A DNA stretch of 64,000 bases from Phycisphaerales bacterium (GTDB taxonomy: Bacteria > Planctomycetota > Phycisphaerae > Phycisphaerales > UBA1924). A program made the position numbers and the translations under genes. The notes below the pieces were generated by a model. It saw only the letters and a program-made list of their open reading frames with translations, searched no databases and was not told the DNA's origin. Positions 25,799-34,373 of this stretch are shown here, piece after piece; within the stretch, counting starts at the first letter, position 1; each line of letters begins with the position of its first letter. The DNA lies in assembly GCA_029213305.1 (NCBI GenBank), contig JARGPA010000001.1, forward strand, positions 41,969 to 105,968. Direction: 5' to 3'.

Positions 25799-25897
25799 GA
25801 ATTTATTCGTCTGAGTTATTTTGGAACCGTTGAATTCGGATCCCGTGGTGCTCAAGCATCAAGATTGCAAAACACATACCCGTTGGATAATCGATCA

Positions 25898-28075
25898 ATG
25901 AACTCATTACTTTCTTCATGTAATCGCCGGATTCGCAATGCGACTCTGCTCGTCACAGTTTTCTCACTCTTCTGTATGTTGAGTGTGACACTGATTGCGA
26001 CAATGTCTTTGAGTAAGCATCAACACTCAGGTGTCCAGGCTGTTGCTTGGTTCCAAGACAGTGATGAAGTAGAAGATTCCCCTGCTGTTGCGCCTGATGA
26101 AATTCCTGCATCGATCGTTGCGCCTAAATATGTGGTTCGTGTTATAGAACCAACAGGAGAAGACTTCGAACCACTAGGTCATCTTGACAACTCAGATGAG
26201 CGTTCTGCGATTGAGTTTTCAAAGCTTGGCGCAGGGATTGAATCGCTCATGCTCCCTGACGATTTCGAAACAGTTGCAGGAAAAGTCCATGTGACTCTAC
26301 AAGCAAGATTCACATTAGAAGGGACTACAAAGACCGCGGTTCCGTTCGCCGCGATGACAATCGAAATCAACGACGAACAAGTTGATATCAGCGGCTGGGA
26401 AGCGCCGATATGGGTACAGAAATCTACAGGAGTATTCGAAGCATTCATTGATGATGCTCAAGGGAATCCTGTTGTCCGTATCGAGCGTGAATATATAACA
26501 AAACCTGAGCAGCGCCACGGGTTCTACTTGACTGAAACAGTCGAGAATCTCACTGGTTTACCAATCCGAACAAGACTCGTTACTTTGGGTCCGATTGATA
26601 TGCCTAAAGCGAAGTCTACTTATGCAGGTGATCGTCGACGAATCCGATACGGTTTTCTCCAAGCGCCTGAGCAACAGAGCACTTCACTAACTGTGACTGT
26701 TGACGACAAACTCAAATCCAGGAATAAGATCTTCGGAAAGAAAATCGAGACTCAGTACGGCAAAGCATATCCTGAGACTTTGACAGTATGGCCGAACGAG
26801 GATGTGTTAGAGGGTGGACTTCGTTTGAGTTGGTTCGCACTCGTCGATCGTTATTTTGTTGTTGCGATTCATCCACATCTTGACAATGTAGATGCGATTC
26901 AAGCACCTGAGGACAAGCTGCTTCGCGGGATTACCATGATTGATCGCATTGCACTCAATCCTTATGAGAGCCCAATGGATGGGGTTCAAGTCCTTCGTCT
27001 CACAGGAGAGCTCAATGAAATCCCTGCAAACAGTTCGGTTTCAAACACACTTGGTGTCTATGCAGGTCCTCGAAATCGTCCGTTGATGAATACAGAGCCT
27101 GAAATTGCAGCATTGAACATGCCTGCACTTGTGGTTTCGAATCTCGGTGGTATCTGTGCTCCATGTACCTTTAGTTGGCTTACAGACATTCTCATCGGAG
27201 TGTTAAGAACCTTCCACTCAATAGTGGGGGACTGGGCCGTCTCGATCTTGCTCCTTGTTGTGCTCGTGCGTGCGTGTTTGCATCCAGTGACTCGTTGGTC
27301 TCAGATCCGTGTCCAACGATTCAGTGTCCAGATGCAAGCAATGGCACCAAAGCAGAAAGCAATCCGCGAGAAGTACAAGGATGACTCAAAGCGCCAACAG
27401 CAAGAAATGGGCAAGCTCTGGAAAGAAGAGGGTATCTCCCCAGCAGGTATGCTCGGGTGTTTACCAATGTTCTTGCAATCCCCTGTATGGATCGCGCTTT
27501 ATGCAACACTCTTCTTTGCATCTGAACTGCGTCATGAACCCGCGTTTTATGGCGTGTTCCAAAACGTATTCAACTGGCAGTTTATGAATGATCTTGCGGC
27601 ACCTGACGGCGCGATCCCCCTTCCATCTGCGATGCACTTCAGTTTTCCAATGTGGGGGAATGTGAACTCAATCAACATTCTTCCAATGTTGTTGGGTGTT
27701 GTGTTCTATCTCCATCAGAAGTATCTCACGCCTCCAACTCAAGCAACATTAACACCTGAACAAGAGTCACAACAGAAGATGATGAAAGTCATGATGGTCT
27801 TCTTATTCCCTGTGATGATGTATGCTGCTCCATCGGGTCTTGCGTTGTACTTCATCACCAACTCGACAATGGGTATCATCGAGAACAAGTGGATCAGAGC
27901 ACACATGAAGAAGCATGGCATGCTCGAAATCGAGAATATCCGCGCTGAGAAACGATCCAAGGGACCTGGGTTCATCCAACGAATGAACGAGGCTGCTGAA
28001 GCTCAGAAGCAAATCCGAGAAAAGGGACCTGCTCAAATTAACCCCGCTTCTAAGCATAATCGACGGGGCAAATGA
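25898..28075 (+). CDS. yidC: Membrane protein insertase YidC
   Basis: About 725 residues. It inserts and folds membrane proteins with or without Sec. An N-terminal membrane helix (ATLLVTVFSLFCMLSVTLIA) is followed by a large periplasmic domain of about 370 residues of the Gram-negative type. The conserved five-helix core starts at FHSIVGDWAVSILLLVVLVRACLHPVTRWSQIRVQ and includes the cytoplasmic positive region QAMAPKQKAIREKYKDDSKRQQQEMGKLWKEEG and the segment FLFPVMMYAAPSGLALYFITN. It is upstream of mnmE by 23 bases. The start is either a TTG at 25865 or the ATG at 25898; I prefer the ATG. Confidence 0.94.
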   Translation: MNSLLSSCNRRIRNATLLVTVFSLFCMLSVTLIATMSLSKHQHSGVQAVAWFQDSDEVEDSPAVAPDEIPASIVAPKYVVRVIEPTGEDFEPLGHLDNSDERSAIEFSKLGAGIESLMLPDDFETVAGKVHVTLQARFTLEGTTKTAVPFAAMTIEINDEQVDISGWEAPIWVQKSTGVFEAFIDDAQGNPVVRIEREYITKPEQRHGFYLTETVENLTGLPIRTRLVTLGPIDMPKAKSTYAGDRRRIRYGFLQAPEQQSTSLTVTVDDKLKSRNKIFGKKIETQYGKAYPETLTVWPNEDVLEGGLRLSWFALVDRYFVVAIHPHLDNVDAIQAPEDKLLRGITMIDRIALNPYESPMDGVQVLRLTGELNEIPANSSVSNTLGVYAGPRNRPLMNTEPEIAALNMPALVVSNLGGICAPCTFSWLTDILIGVLRTFHSIVGDWAVSILLLVVLVRACLHPVTRWSQIRVQRFSVQMQAMAPKQKAIREKYKDDSKRQQQEMGKLWKEEGISPAGMLGCLPMFLQSPVWIALYATLFFASELRHEPAFYGVFQNVFNWQFMNDLAAPDGAIPLPSAMHFSFPMWGNVNSINILPMLLGVVFYLHQKYLTPPTQATLTPEQESQQKMMKVMMVFLFPVMMYAAPSGLALYFITNSTMGIIENKWIRAHMKKHGMLEIENIRAEKRSKGPGFIQRMNEAAEAQKQIREKGPAQINPASKHNRRGK

Positions 28076-28098
28076 TTTCGATCAGACGAGTCTAAGCA

Positions 28099-29478
28099 AT
28101 GTCTACAGGATCTACCATCTCTGCTCAGAGCACCGCTGGGGGCGCTGCGCCTCGAGCAATGATTAGGATCTCTGGGGCGCTCGCCCGTGATTGTCTGATC
28201 GAGCTTTGCGAGATCGAACTTGAAACCCGTGGAATGTACAAAGCTCGGTTCAAGCTCACATCGAGTTTATCTGTTCCTGTACTAGTGCTTTGGTACAAAG
28301 GCCCGCACAGTTATAACGGCGAAGATACCGCAGAGATTATCCTCGCAGGAAATCAGTCACTCGTATCGCGTTTGCTCGATCGAGTTCTGAGTGTAGAGGG
28401 TGTTGAGCTTGCTCAGCCTGGAGAGTTTAGTGCTCGTGCATACATGAACCATCGTCTGACTCTTCAACAAGCAGAGGGTGTCGCGTTGAAAATCGCTGCA
28501 GAGCATCAGGAAGCGCTCCAAGCGGCAGATTCACTCCTCGATGGAACTTATGGACATCAATGCACACATTGGGCAAACGAGATTGCTGAGTTGCTCGCAC
28601 TCGTTGAAGCAGGTGTAGATTTCTCAGATCAGGAAGATGTCATTCCCATCACTCCAAGAAAGCTTGCAGATAGACTTGAGCTTGTTAAATCAGAAATTCA
28701 ATCCCAAATTGGGGGCGAGCAAGGAGATCGAGTACAAACACATCTTCCGAGTGTAGTTCTTGTTGGGAAACCCAATGCTGGGAAGAGCTCGTTGTTCAAT
28801 TCACTCCTTGGGTATCATCGCGCGATTGTATCCGATCAAGCGGGAACCACAAGAGATGCGATCAGAGAAAAACTGGATCTATCAAAGCTTGTCCCTGGGA
28901 GTAGCGAAATCGAGCTGGTTGACCTTGCAGGTTTGGGAGATATCGCGATCGACGCGATCGATGAGCAAGCTCAAAGTCGTGCACGTGAAATCATCAATGA
29001 TTCAGATGTCATCGTTTGGTGTGATCCAGATGGTATGTTTGAAGCAAGTCATGCGTTAACCCGTGGGGACAACCATCATCCAACTTCAATGATCCGTGTA
29101 CGGACGAAATCAGATATTCCAAGATCTAAGAATCAAATCAATCAGAGTGATTCTGAGCAACAGAGTCTGTCTGTATGCGCTCTCGATGGACACGCGATGG
29201 GGACATTACATCGTGCAATCGCAGACGCGGTTGTCCATCGTTCTGGTACTGGAGTTGGTTTGTTTGTGCCTCGTCATCGCAGAGCGCTGCATGACGCAAT
29301 CAACGGGATTGACGCGGGCATGAAAAGGCTCAATCCAAATTCCAGAATCATCGACGAACCCGAGCTGGTTGCATTGGGAATCCGAATGGCGCTCGATGCT
29401 CTTGGTGAGTTAATCGGAGAGATCACTCCCGATGATGTGATTGGACGCGTGTTCTCGACATTCTGTGTCGGCAAATAA
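28099..29478 (+). CDS. mnmE: tRNA modification GTPase MnmE
   Basis: 459 residues. With MnmG it adds the carboxymethylaminomethyl group to uridine-34 of certain tRNAs. An N-terminal formyl-folate-binding domain shows STAGGAAPRAMIRISG and HSYNGEDTAEI. The central G domain has GKPNAGKSSLFN, AGTTRDAIREK, DLAGLGD in place of the usual DTAG, and TKSD. The C-terminus ends with FCVGK, the family's catalytic Cys tail. It follows yidC closely, the common bacterial arrangement; mnmG is not in the window. A weak 7-bp hairpin (29476-29495) follows the stop without a T-run. Confidence 0.95.
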   Translation: MSTGSTISAQSTAGGAAPRAMIRISGALARDCLIELCEIELETRGMYKARFKLTSSLSVPVLVLWYKGPHSYNGEDTAEIILAGNQSLVSRLLDRVLSVEGVELAQPGEFSARAYMNHRLTLQQAEGVALKIAAEHQEALQAADSLLDGTYGHQCTHWANEIAELLALVEAGVDFSDQEDVIPITPRKLADRLELVKSEIQSQIGGEQGDRVQTHLPSVVLVGKPNAGKSSLFNSLLGYHRAIVSDQAGTTRDAIREKLDLSKLVPGSSEIELVDLAGLGDIAIDAIDEQAQSRAREIINDSDVIVWCDPDGMFEASHALTRGDNHHPTSMIRVRTKSDIPRSKNQINQSDSEQQSLSVCALDGHAMGTLHRAIADAVVHRSGTGVGLFVPRHRRALHDAINGIDAGMKRLNPNSRIIDEPELVALGIRMALDALGELIGEITPDDVIGRVFSTFCVGK

Positions 29479-29763
29479 TCGCCTAAGTGCGATTAGTCTG
29501 TAGTACACACTCATTTCTCGGACTCAACCACTCAGAATATTCTCCGCCATTATGCAACTCAATTTCCATGTTCTTTTCTGATATCTGTATATGGACGAAC
29601 ACGATGGGGGGATTGGGACTCGTGCGATGAGAAAGAGCATGTGAAACGCACGATAAGGAGTGTTGTTGATTCATTAAACTCCCATTGAGGTCGATTCATA
29701 CTTCACTACTTGATCATTTCAGCGACATCATGTTGAAACCGAACCGAGTGAGAGGAGCGACCC

Positions 29764-30249
29764 ATGAGTATACGTCTAGGTGAGTTGTTGGTTGAACAAG
29801 GCGCGATTACAGTCAGTCAACGGGATGAGATTCTCACAATCCAAAGTCAGACTCCAAGACCTTTCGGCGTAATCGCCGAGGAGCACTTTGGTGTTTCGCC
29901 TTCGATCATTGAACAAGCATGGGCATCTCAATATGCGTTGATTGCAACGAGAGTTGATCCATTATCATTCGAGATCAAAGAACCTCTTCGTTCATTGGTT
30001 TCGAAGCGCCAAGCATGGCAGTTCGGTTTAATCCCAATGAAGGAAGTAGAAGGGGAGATCGAGTTTGTCACGGCGATGGAGTGTTTATCACGAGCACTCA
30101 GATTTGTCGGCTGGCGAATACCTCAGTTGTGTACATTCAGAATATGTGATCTTCATACACTCAAACTTGGACTTGCGATGCATTACCCGTTTGAGGGGTT
30201 GGACAGAGGGTTGATGGATCAGATGATCAAGAAGAATCCGGCTGCATAG
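29764..30249 (+). CDS. Stand-alone MshEN/GspE N-terminal-like domain protein
   Basis: 161 residues. RLGELLVEQGAITVSQRDEI near the N-terminus and RPFGVIAEEHFGVSPSIIEQAW after it match the MshEN fold found ahead of GspE, PilB and similar ATPases, where it can bind cyclic di-GMP. The rest (LVSKRQAWQFGLIPMKEVEGEIEFVTAMECLSRA) fits its second half. No ATPase domain follows: the stop comes after about 30 more residues. A possible ligand-binding regulator of secretion or pilus ATPases is inferred from similarity alone. The leader 29479-29763 shows no other gene. Confidence 0.7.
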   Translation: MSIRLGELLVEQGAITVSQRDEILTIQSQTPRPFGVIAEEHFGVSPSIIEQAWASQYALIATRVDPLSFEIKEPLRSLVSKRQAWQFGLIPMKEVEGEIEFVTAMECLSRALRFVGWRIPQLCTFRICDLHTLKLGLAMHYPFEGLDRGLMDQMIKKNPAA

Positions 30250-30280
30250 TCGATTCTGGGACGAAAACATTGAAAAGATA

Positions 30281-30312
30281 AAAAAACAGTGCGGATCAAT
30301 CGATCCGCACTG
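30281..30312. terminator. Strong terminator-like hairpin between the MshEN-like and H1-like genes
   Basis: A perfect 11-bp stem (CAGTGCGGATC, loop AATC, GATCCGCACTG) has an A-run of six immediately to its left. Read on the minus strand this is a hairpin followed by T6, serving the convergent H1-like gene. On the plus strand the hairpin could also end the MshEN-like transcript; the T-run there is weaker and more distant. Confidence 0.8.
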
Positions 30313-30376
30313 CTCGTTTGTAGTTTTTTGAAAATACACCGGGTTCCAACAGCTTACCCGGTCGTGGCAAGCTAAG

Positions 30377-30853
30377 TTAACGGCGTGTTGCGCGTTTCTT
30401 AGCTGCTTTCTTGCGAGCAGGCTTCTTAGCTACCTTTTTACGGGTTGCTTTTTTCTTTGTAGCCTTCTTTTTGGTCGCTTTTTTCTTGGTAGCCTTTTTC
30501 TTTGTGGCTTTTTTCTTAGTTGCCTTCTTCTTGGTGGCCTTCTTAGCTACCCGTTTTTTGGTTGCTTTTTTCTTAGTAGCCTTTTTCTTTGTGGCTTTTT
30601 TCTTAGTCGCTTTCTTCTTGGTGGCCTTCTTAGCTACCCGTTTTTTGGTTGCTTTTTTCTTTGTAGCCTTCTTTTTGGTTGCTTTTTTCTTTGTCGCTTT
30701 CTTCTTGGTTGCCTTCTTGGCTACGCGTTTCTTAGCTGCTTTCTTGCGAGCTGGTTTTTTCGCAGCTTTTTTCTTTGTTGCTTTCTTTTTAGTAGCTTTT
30801 TTCTTGGTTGCTTTTTTAGCTACTTTTTTACGTGTTGCTTTTTTCTTTGCCAT
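30377..30853 (-). CDS. Histone H1-like Lys/Ala/Thr-rich protein
   Basis: 158 residues built from only Met, Ala, Lys, Thr, Arg, Val and Pro, with no acidic residue. Most of it is KKKAT pentapeptides, with KKRVAKKAT and KKPARKKAA interruptions. It resembles C-terminal tails of eukaryotic H1 and the bacterial Hc2/AlgP-type nucleoproteins, so DNA binding or compaction is likely; the function is inferred from composition. The DNA carries an exact 87-base unit repeated in tandem (for example the string starting at 30541 recurs at 30628). The complementary strand reads as a false hydrophobic protein. It ends before the 30281-30312 terminator. Confidence 0.8.
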   Translation of the reverse strand: MAKKKATRKKVAKKATKKKATKKKATKKKAAKKPARKKAAKKRVAKKATKKKATKKKATKKKATKKKATKKRVAKKATKKKATKKKATKKKATKKKATKKRVAKKATKKKATKKKATKKKATKKKATKKKATKKKATRKKVAKKPARKKAAKKRATRR

Positions 30854-31046
30854 TTTCGAGTCTCCTCGTTGGTCCGTGTTACTTCACATTGAAGTCGATT
30901 AGTTCACGATGAATATCGACTCACTACAAACGTTTGTCAATCAAACTATAAAACACATCGGTGTGTTCGATAGCATTTCTTGAAGAAGAGCGCTGACATT
31001 GCGCATCTTTCATCGATTTATATGATACATGAACACGCAATGCAAT

Positions 31047-31247
31047 GCGCGCAAACATCAAACACGCATGTTTGTTGTGCTCAATCATTGTTGATTTAAT
31101 CAAAATCAATAACGAGTTCATTGAACAACATCGCGCGCAAATACGATGAGATTTATGCGCTGATTTCAATCAATAGCATGTTGAAGTTGTGTTGTTCAAA
31201 CTTGTTTATTGATCGTTGATGTCATCAACTGCGCGCAAAATACGATG
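31047..31247. repeat. Three GCGCGCAAA boxes in the 0.67-kb non-coding region
   Basis: GCGCGCAAA occurs at 31047-31055, 31133-31141 and 31231-31239. The second and third extend to near-identical copies: GCGCGCAAATACGATG at 31133-31148, and the same with one extra A at 31231-31247, starts 98 bases apart. A shortened version (TCGCGCAATCGG) follows at about 31255. The whole interval 30854-31522 has no supported gene. It is A/T-rich with short CG islands and also holds CAAACA-CGCA-TGTTTG (31059-31074). Protein binding sites are a possibility. Confidence 0.6.
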
Positions 31248-31522
31248 TTTGGTATCGCGCAATCGGGATGTACATGATCAAACAAGACGAAATCTGTAAT
31301 TCTTCTTACAGTTTTGATTACTTATTCCTGATCGTCGCAACATCGCATGTAATTCGCGACATTTCACAGCAAGATCGACGCAGTTTAGAGCGCATTCGTT
31401 TAGAGTTCTTTTCAGATTATTGAAGGTTTTCTTGTAAAACAATGCGAACAATCACCCAAACAAACACAATTGTTTCGTAACACAAACGCGAAGTGTACGG
31501 AAATTATTTCGAGGACTCAGTC

Positions 31523-32776
31523 ATGACAAGCACACTCAATCAAATCTCAACACACACATGCAGCAACGGGTTCGTTATCGTGTCTGAACCAATGGGTGGA
31601 GTGCAGTCCGCTGCGATTCGTTTGTTGATTCCTGCAGGCGCTGTGTTTGAAGATATCCACAATTTAGGTACATCAAGTGTTTGCGCTGAGATGTTGATGC
31701 GCGGTAGTCAACGTATGAACTCAAAGGAACAAGCAGACGCATTCGATCATATCGGAACTTTGCGCAACTCATCGAACTCGATTCGATACATTCAACTCTC
31801 TGCATCAACGATTGGTTATCGAGTTTCTGAAGCGATGCCGATGTTGTTTGAAATGATTCGTCAACCATCCATGTCAGAGGATTCATTTGTTCCTGCATGT
31901 GAGCTCGCGGCGCAAGCAGTGGAATCTCTTGCAGATGATCCACAACAGCGCACTGCGCTTGCTGCTCGTGATCGTCATGTTCCTGCGCCGTTCAATCGCA
32001 ATACCTTCGGCACACTTGAAGGTATTCGATCTCTTACACACGATTCACTCAAGAAGTGGTGGGGTTCTCAATCTTTACCAAGTGGTTCTGTGCTTTCAGT
32101 AGCGGGTGATATAGATTCAGACACTCTTTTCAAACAAGTTGAATCGTTGATTTCTGATTGGTCTGGAGAGATGAATCAACCAACTGAGCAAGATGAACCA
32201 GTCCGCGGATACGCACATATTCAAGACGATTCAAATCAAGTTCAAGTTATGGTTGTACACGATGGACCTTGCGAAGGACACCAGGATTCGATGCTCGAAA
32301 AACTAGTGATTGCAGTCCTCTCGGGCGGCATGTCAGGCAGATTGTTTACTGAAGTTCGCGAGAAAAGGGGACTGTGTTATGCAGTCAGTTCATCGTATCG
32401 AGCAGATAAAGATCGAGGAGTCGTCAGTAACTATGTCGGGACGACCCCTGAACGAGCTCAAGAATCACTCGATGTATTGACAAGTGAGATCTTGCGGATT
32501 GGTGAAGGTAATGTGACGAGTGATGAGTTGAATCGTGCAAAGACTGGGTTCAAGAGTCGATTGATCTTCTCAGGTGAATCAACGAGTGCAAGAGCAGGTG
32601 CGATCGCGGCGGATTATCTTAACTTGGGTCGTGTTCGGACACTCGAAGAGATCATCGAACAAGTTGATTCAGTAAGCCTTGACGCACTCAATTCATATCT
32701 CAAACGTAGAAAAATTGGTACAACAACCATTCAAACACTGGGTCCAGACGCACTCACGCCGCCAACAGTGGGTTGA
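31523..32776 (+). CDS. M16 family peptidase-like protein, zinc motif degenerate
   Basis: About 417 residues in two M16-type halves. The N-terminal half has GAVFEDIHNLGTSSVCAEMLMRGS. The zinc-binding HxxEH should stand where this reads SVCAE, so it is unlikely to be a metalloprotease. The C-terminal half has GGMSGRLFTEVREKRGLCYAV, the Arg/Tyr region that non-catalytic partner subunits supply to the active site. In most systems the active partner is adjacent; it is not here. The ATG at 31523 has GAGGAC upstream and is preferred over the earlier GTG at 31493. Confidence 0.83.
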   Translation: MTSTLNQISTHTCSNGFVIVSEPMGGVQSAAIRLLIPAGAVFEDIHNLGTSSVCAEMLMRGSQRMNSKEQADAFDHIGTLRNSSNSIRYIQLSASTIGYRVSEAMPMLFEMIRQPSMSEDSFVPACELAAQAVESLADDPQQRTALAARDRHVPAPFNRNTFGTLEGIRSLTHDSLKKWWGSQSLPSGSVLSVAGDIDSDTLFKQVESLISDWSGEMNQPTEQDEPVRGYAHIQDDSNQVQVMVVHDGPCEGHQDSMLEKLVIAVLSGGMSGRLFTEVREKRGLCYAVSSSYRADKDRGVVSNYVGTTPERAQESLDVLTSEILRIGEGNVTSDELNRAKTGFKSRLIFSGESTSARAGAIAADYLNLGRVRTLEEIIEQVDSVSLDALNSYLKRRKIGTTTIQTLGPDALTPPTVG

Positions 32777-32843
32777 TGAGGTTCAACATGCTCTTGATCA
32801 GGAGAGTGTGATGTATATTTGAGCGTTATGACGATACAGTGGT

Positions 32844-34373
32844 ATGGTGAAAACGCCCAACGAACCGAACATCTCGTCCAATGCCCACACCAACTCGGCT
32901 GAGAACTCAAGACTCACGATTGAGCTTGGAGGACATCGTCCGTTTTTGATCGGAATCGGTGGTTGTGGAATGTCTGCGCTTGCTCGTTTGATGTCTGAAG
33001 CGGGTTTGAATATTCAGGGATGCGATTCAACTCCTTCTCCTGTCACACAAGCATTGCTTGATGCATCGATCAAAGTCGGATTCGATGAACAAGCGTCACA
33101 GTTACCTGAAGATTCCGATGTCGTTATCGCATCTGCAGCAGTGAAACCTGATCATCCAATGATGATCGAAGCAACTAAACGCGGTTTAACCGTCATGAGT
33201 TATCCTGAAGCGCTCGGTGTTTGTATGCGAGGCCGCACTGGTATCGCGATCGCAGGGACACATGGGAAGAGTACAACCACTGCTATGCTCGGGTGTGCGT
33301 TGACAGATGCGAAGATTAATCCATCTGTGATTGTGGGTGCTACTTGTGCTCAACTGTCATGTGGTGCACTCTCTGAGAACAAATCCGCAGTTGGATTCCG
33401 GGTTGGAGATGGAAAGATTCCAATCGGAGATTGGGAAGGGCGCCAAGGGGTTCTGATCGCAGAAGCATGCGAGTTCAATCGTTCATTCCATCATCTTCGA
33501 CCAACACTAGCGTCTATTGCGCAGATCGAAGCAGATCATCTTGATATTTATGGCTCGCTCGACGCAGTGATTGAAGCTTTTACAGAGTTTGCAAAGTTAA
33601 TCGCACCTAAAGAACAAGGTGGCAAACTTATCATCGCACACGATGGGGCACATCGACGAGAAATTACTGCTGGATTACAATGTGAAGTAGAAACCATTGG
33701 GTTTAACCCCGCTTCTGATTGGGTCATCGGGTACGAATCCGAATCTGGGCAAGTGAGTGTCACTGATCCTGATGGATTCGAGGCGCAATGGAGACTTTCT
33801 ATGCCTGGGGAGCATAACGCTTTCAACTCTGCAGTCGCATTTGCACTCGCGAGATCAGTAGGTGCGGATACAAAACTTCTGAGTGAATCGTTTGAAGCTT
33901 TCGTTGGTCTTGATCGCAGGCTCCAACTCTTGGGCACCCGAGATGGTGTGCGTGTCTATGACGATTATGGACATCATCCAACAGAGATCGATGCAACTCT
34001 TCGGGCGCTCTCATTGAGCGAGAACCCAGGTGCTGTCGGCGGGCGTTTAATCTGTGTGTTCCAACCTCATCAACATTCTCGAACCAGATTCTTTCTTGAT
34101 GAGTTCGCGACGAGCTTTGAACATGCGGACATTGTGATTGTGCCTCACATTTACTTTGTGCGAGACTCAGAGATTGAAAAACATCGTGTAAGCTCGGCGG
34201 ATCTCGTTGATAAACTGCGTGCTCGCAAGGTCCGGGCAATGCATCTTTACCCATTCGAAGCGATCATCGAACAACTTGAGAACTTATGTCGCCCTGGGGA
34301 TTTGTTAGTTGTTATGGGCGCAGGACCAGTCTGGCAAATTGGTAAAGGTTTTCTTGAGGGAGAATGCGTTTGA
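32844..34373 (+). CDS. murC: UDP-N-acetylmuramate--L-alanine ligase
   Basis: 509 residues. It adds L-Ala to UDP-MurNAc, the first amino acid of the peptidoglycan stem. The N-terminal Rossmann region is FLIGIGGCGMSALARLMSEAG. The ATP-binding loop is IAGTHGKSTTTAMLG, and EACEFNRSFHHLRP and IAQIEADHLDIYGS carry the metal and substrate sites. DDYGHHPTEIDATLRAL is typical of the C-terminal Mur domain. The gene opens a murC-murB-ddl-ftsQ-like block and overlaps murB by ten bases. Length is at the upper end of normal. Confidence 0.95.
   Translation: MVKTPNEPNISSNAHTNSAENSRLTIELGGHRPFLIGIGGCGMSALARLMSEAGLNIQGCDSTPSPVTQALLDASIKVGFDEQASQLPEDSDVVIASAAVKPDHPMMIEATKRGLTVMSYPEALGVCMRGRTGIAIAGTHGKSTTTAMLGCALTDAKINPSVIVGATCAQLSCGALSENKSAVGFRVGDGKIPIGDWEGRQGVLIAEACEFNRSFHHLRPTLASIAQIEADHLDIYGSLDAVIEAFTEFAKLIAPKEQGGKLIIAHDGAHRREITAGLQCEVETIGFNPASDWVIGYESESGQVSVTDPDGFEAQWRLSMPGEHNAFNSAVAFALARSVGADTKLLSESFEAFVGLDRRLQLLGTRDGVRVYDDYGHHPTEIDATLRALSLSENPGAVGGRLICVFQPHQHSRTRFFLDEFATSFEHADIVIVPHIYFVRDSEIEKHRVSSADLVDKLRARKVRAMHLYPFEAIIEQLENLCRPGDLLVVMGAGPVWQIGKGFLEGECV

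Noticed and set aside
29479..29763. Small RNA (SRP, 6S or RNase P type) in the gap after mnmE
   Set aside because: The conserved core sequences of these RNAs are not seen; only a weak 7-bp hairpin without a T-run at 29476-29495.
30411..30902. 163-residue plus-strand frame of repeated VAFFL hydrophobic text
   Set aside because: It is the exact antisense of the H1-like gene; the Lys/Ala/Thr reading has a start, a ribosome-site region and a terminator, so the hydrophobic frame is a shadow.
30854..31522. Replication origin in the repeat-bearing non-coding region
   Set aside because: No DnaA boxes (TTATCCACA or close variants), no dnaA/dnaN/gidA neighbours.
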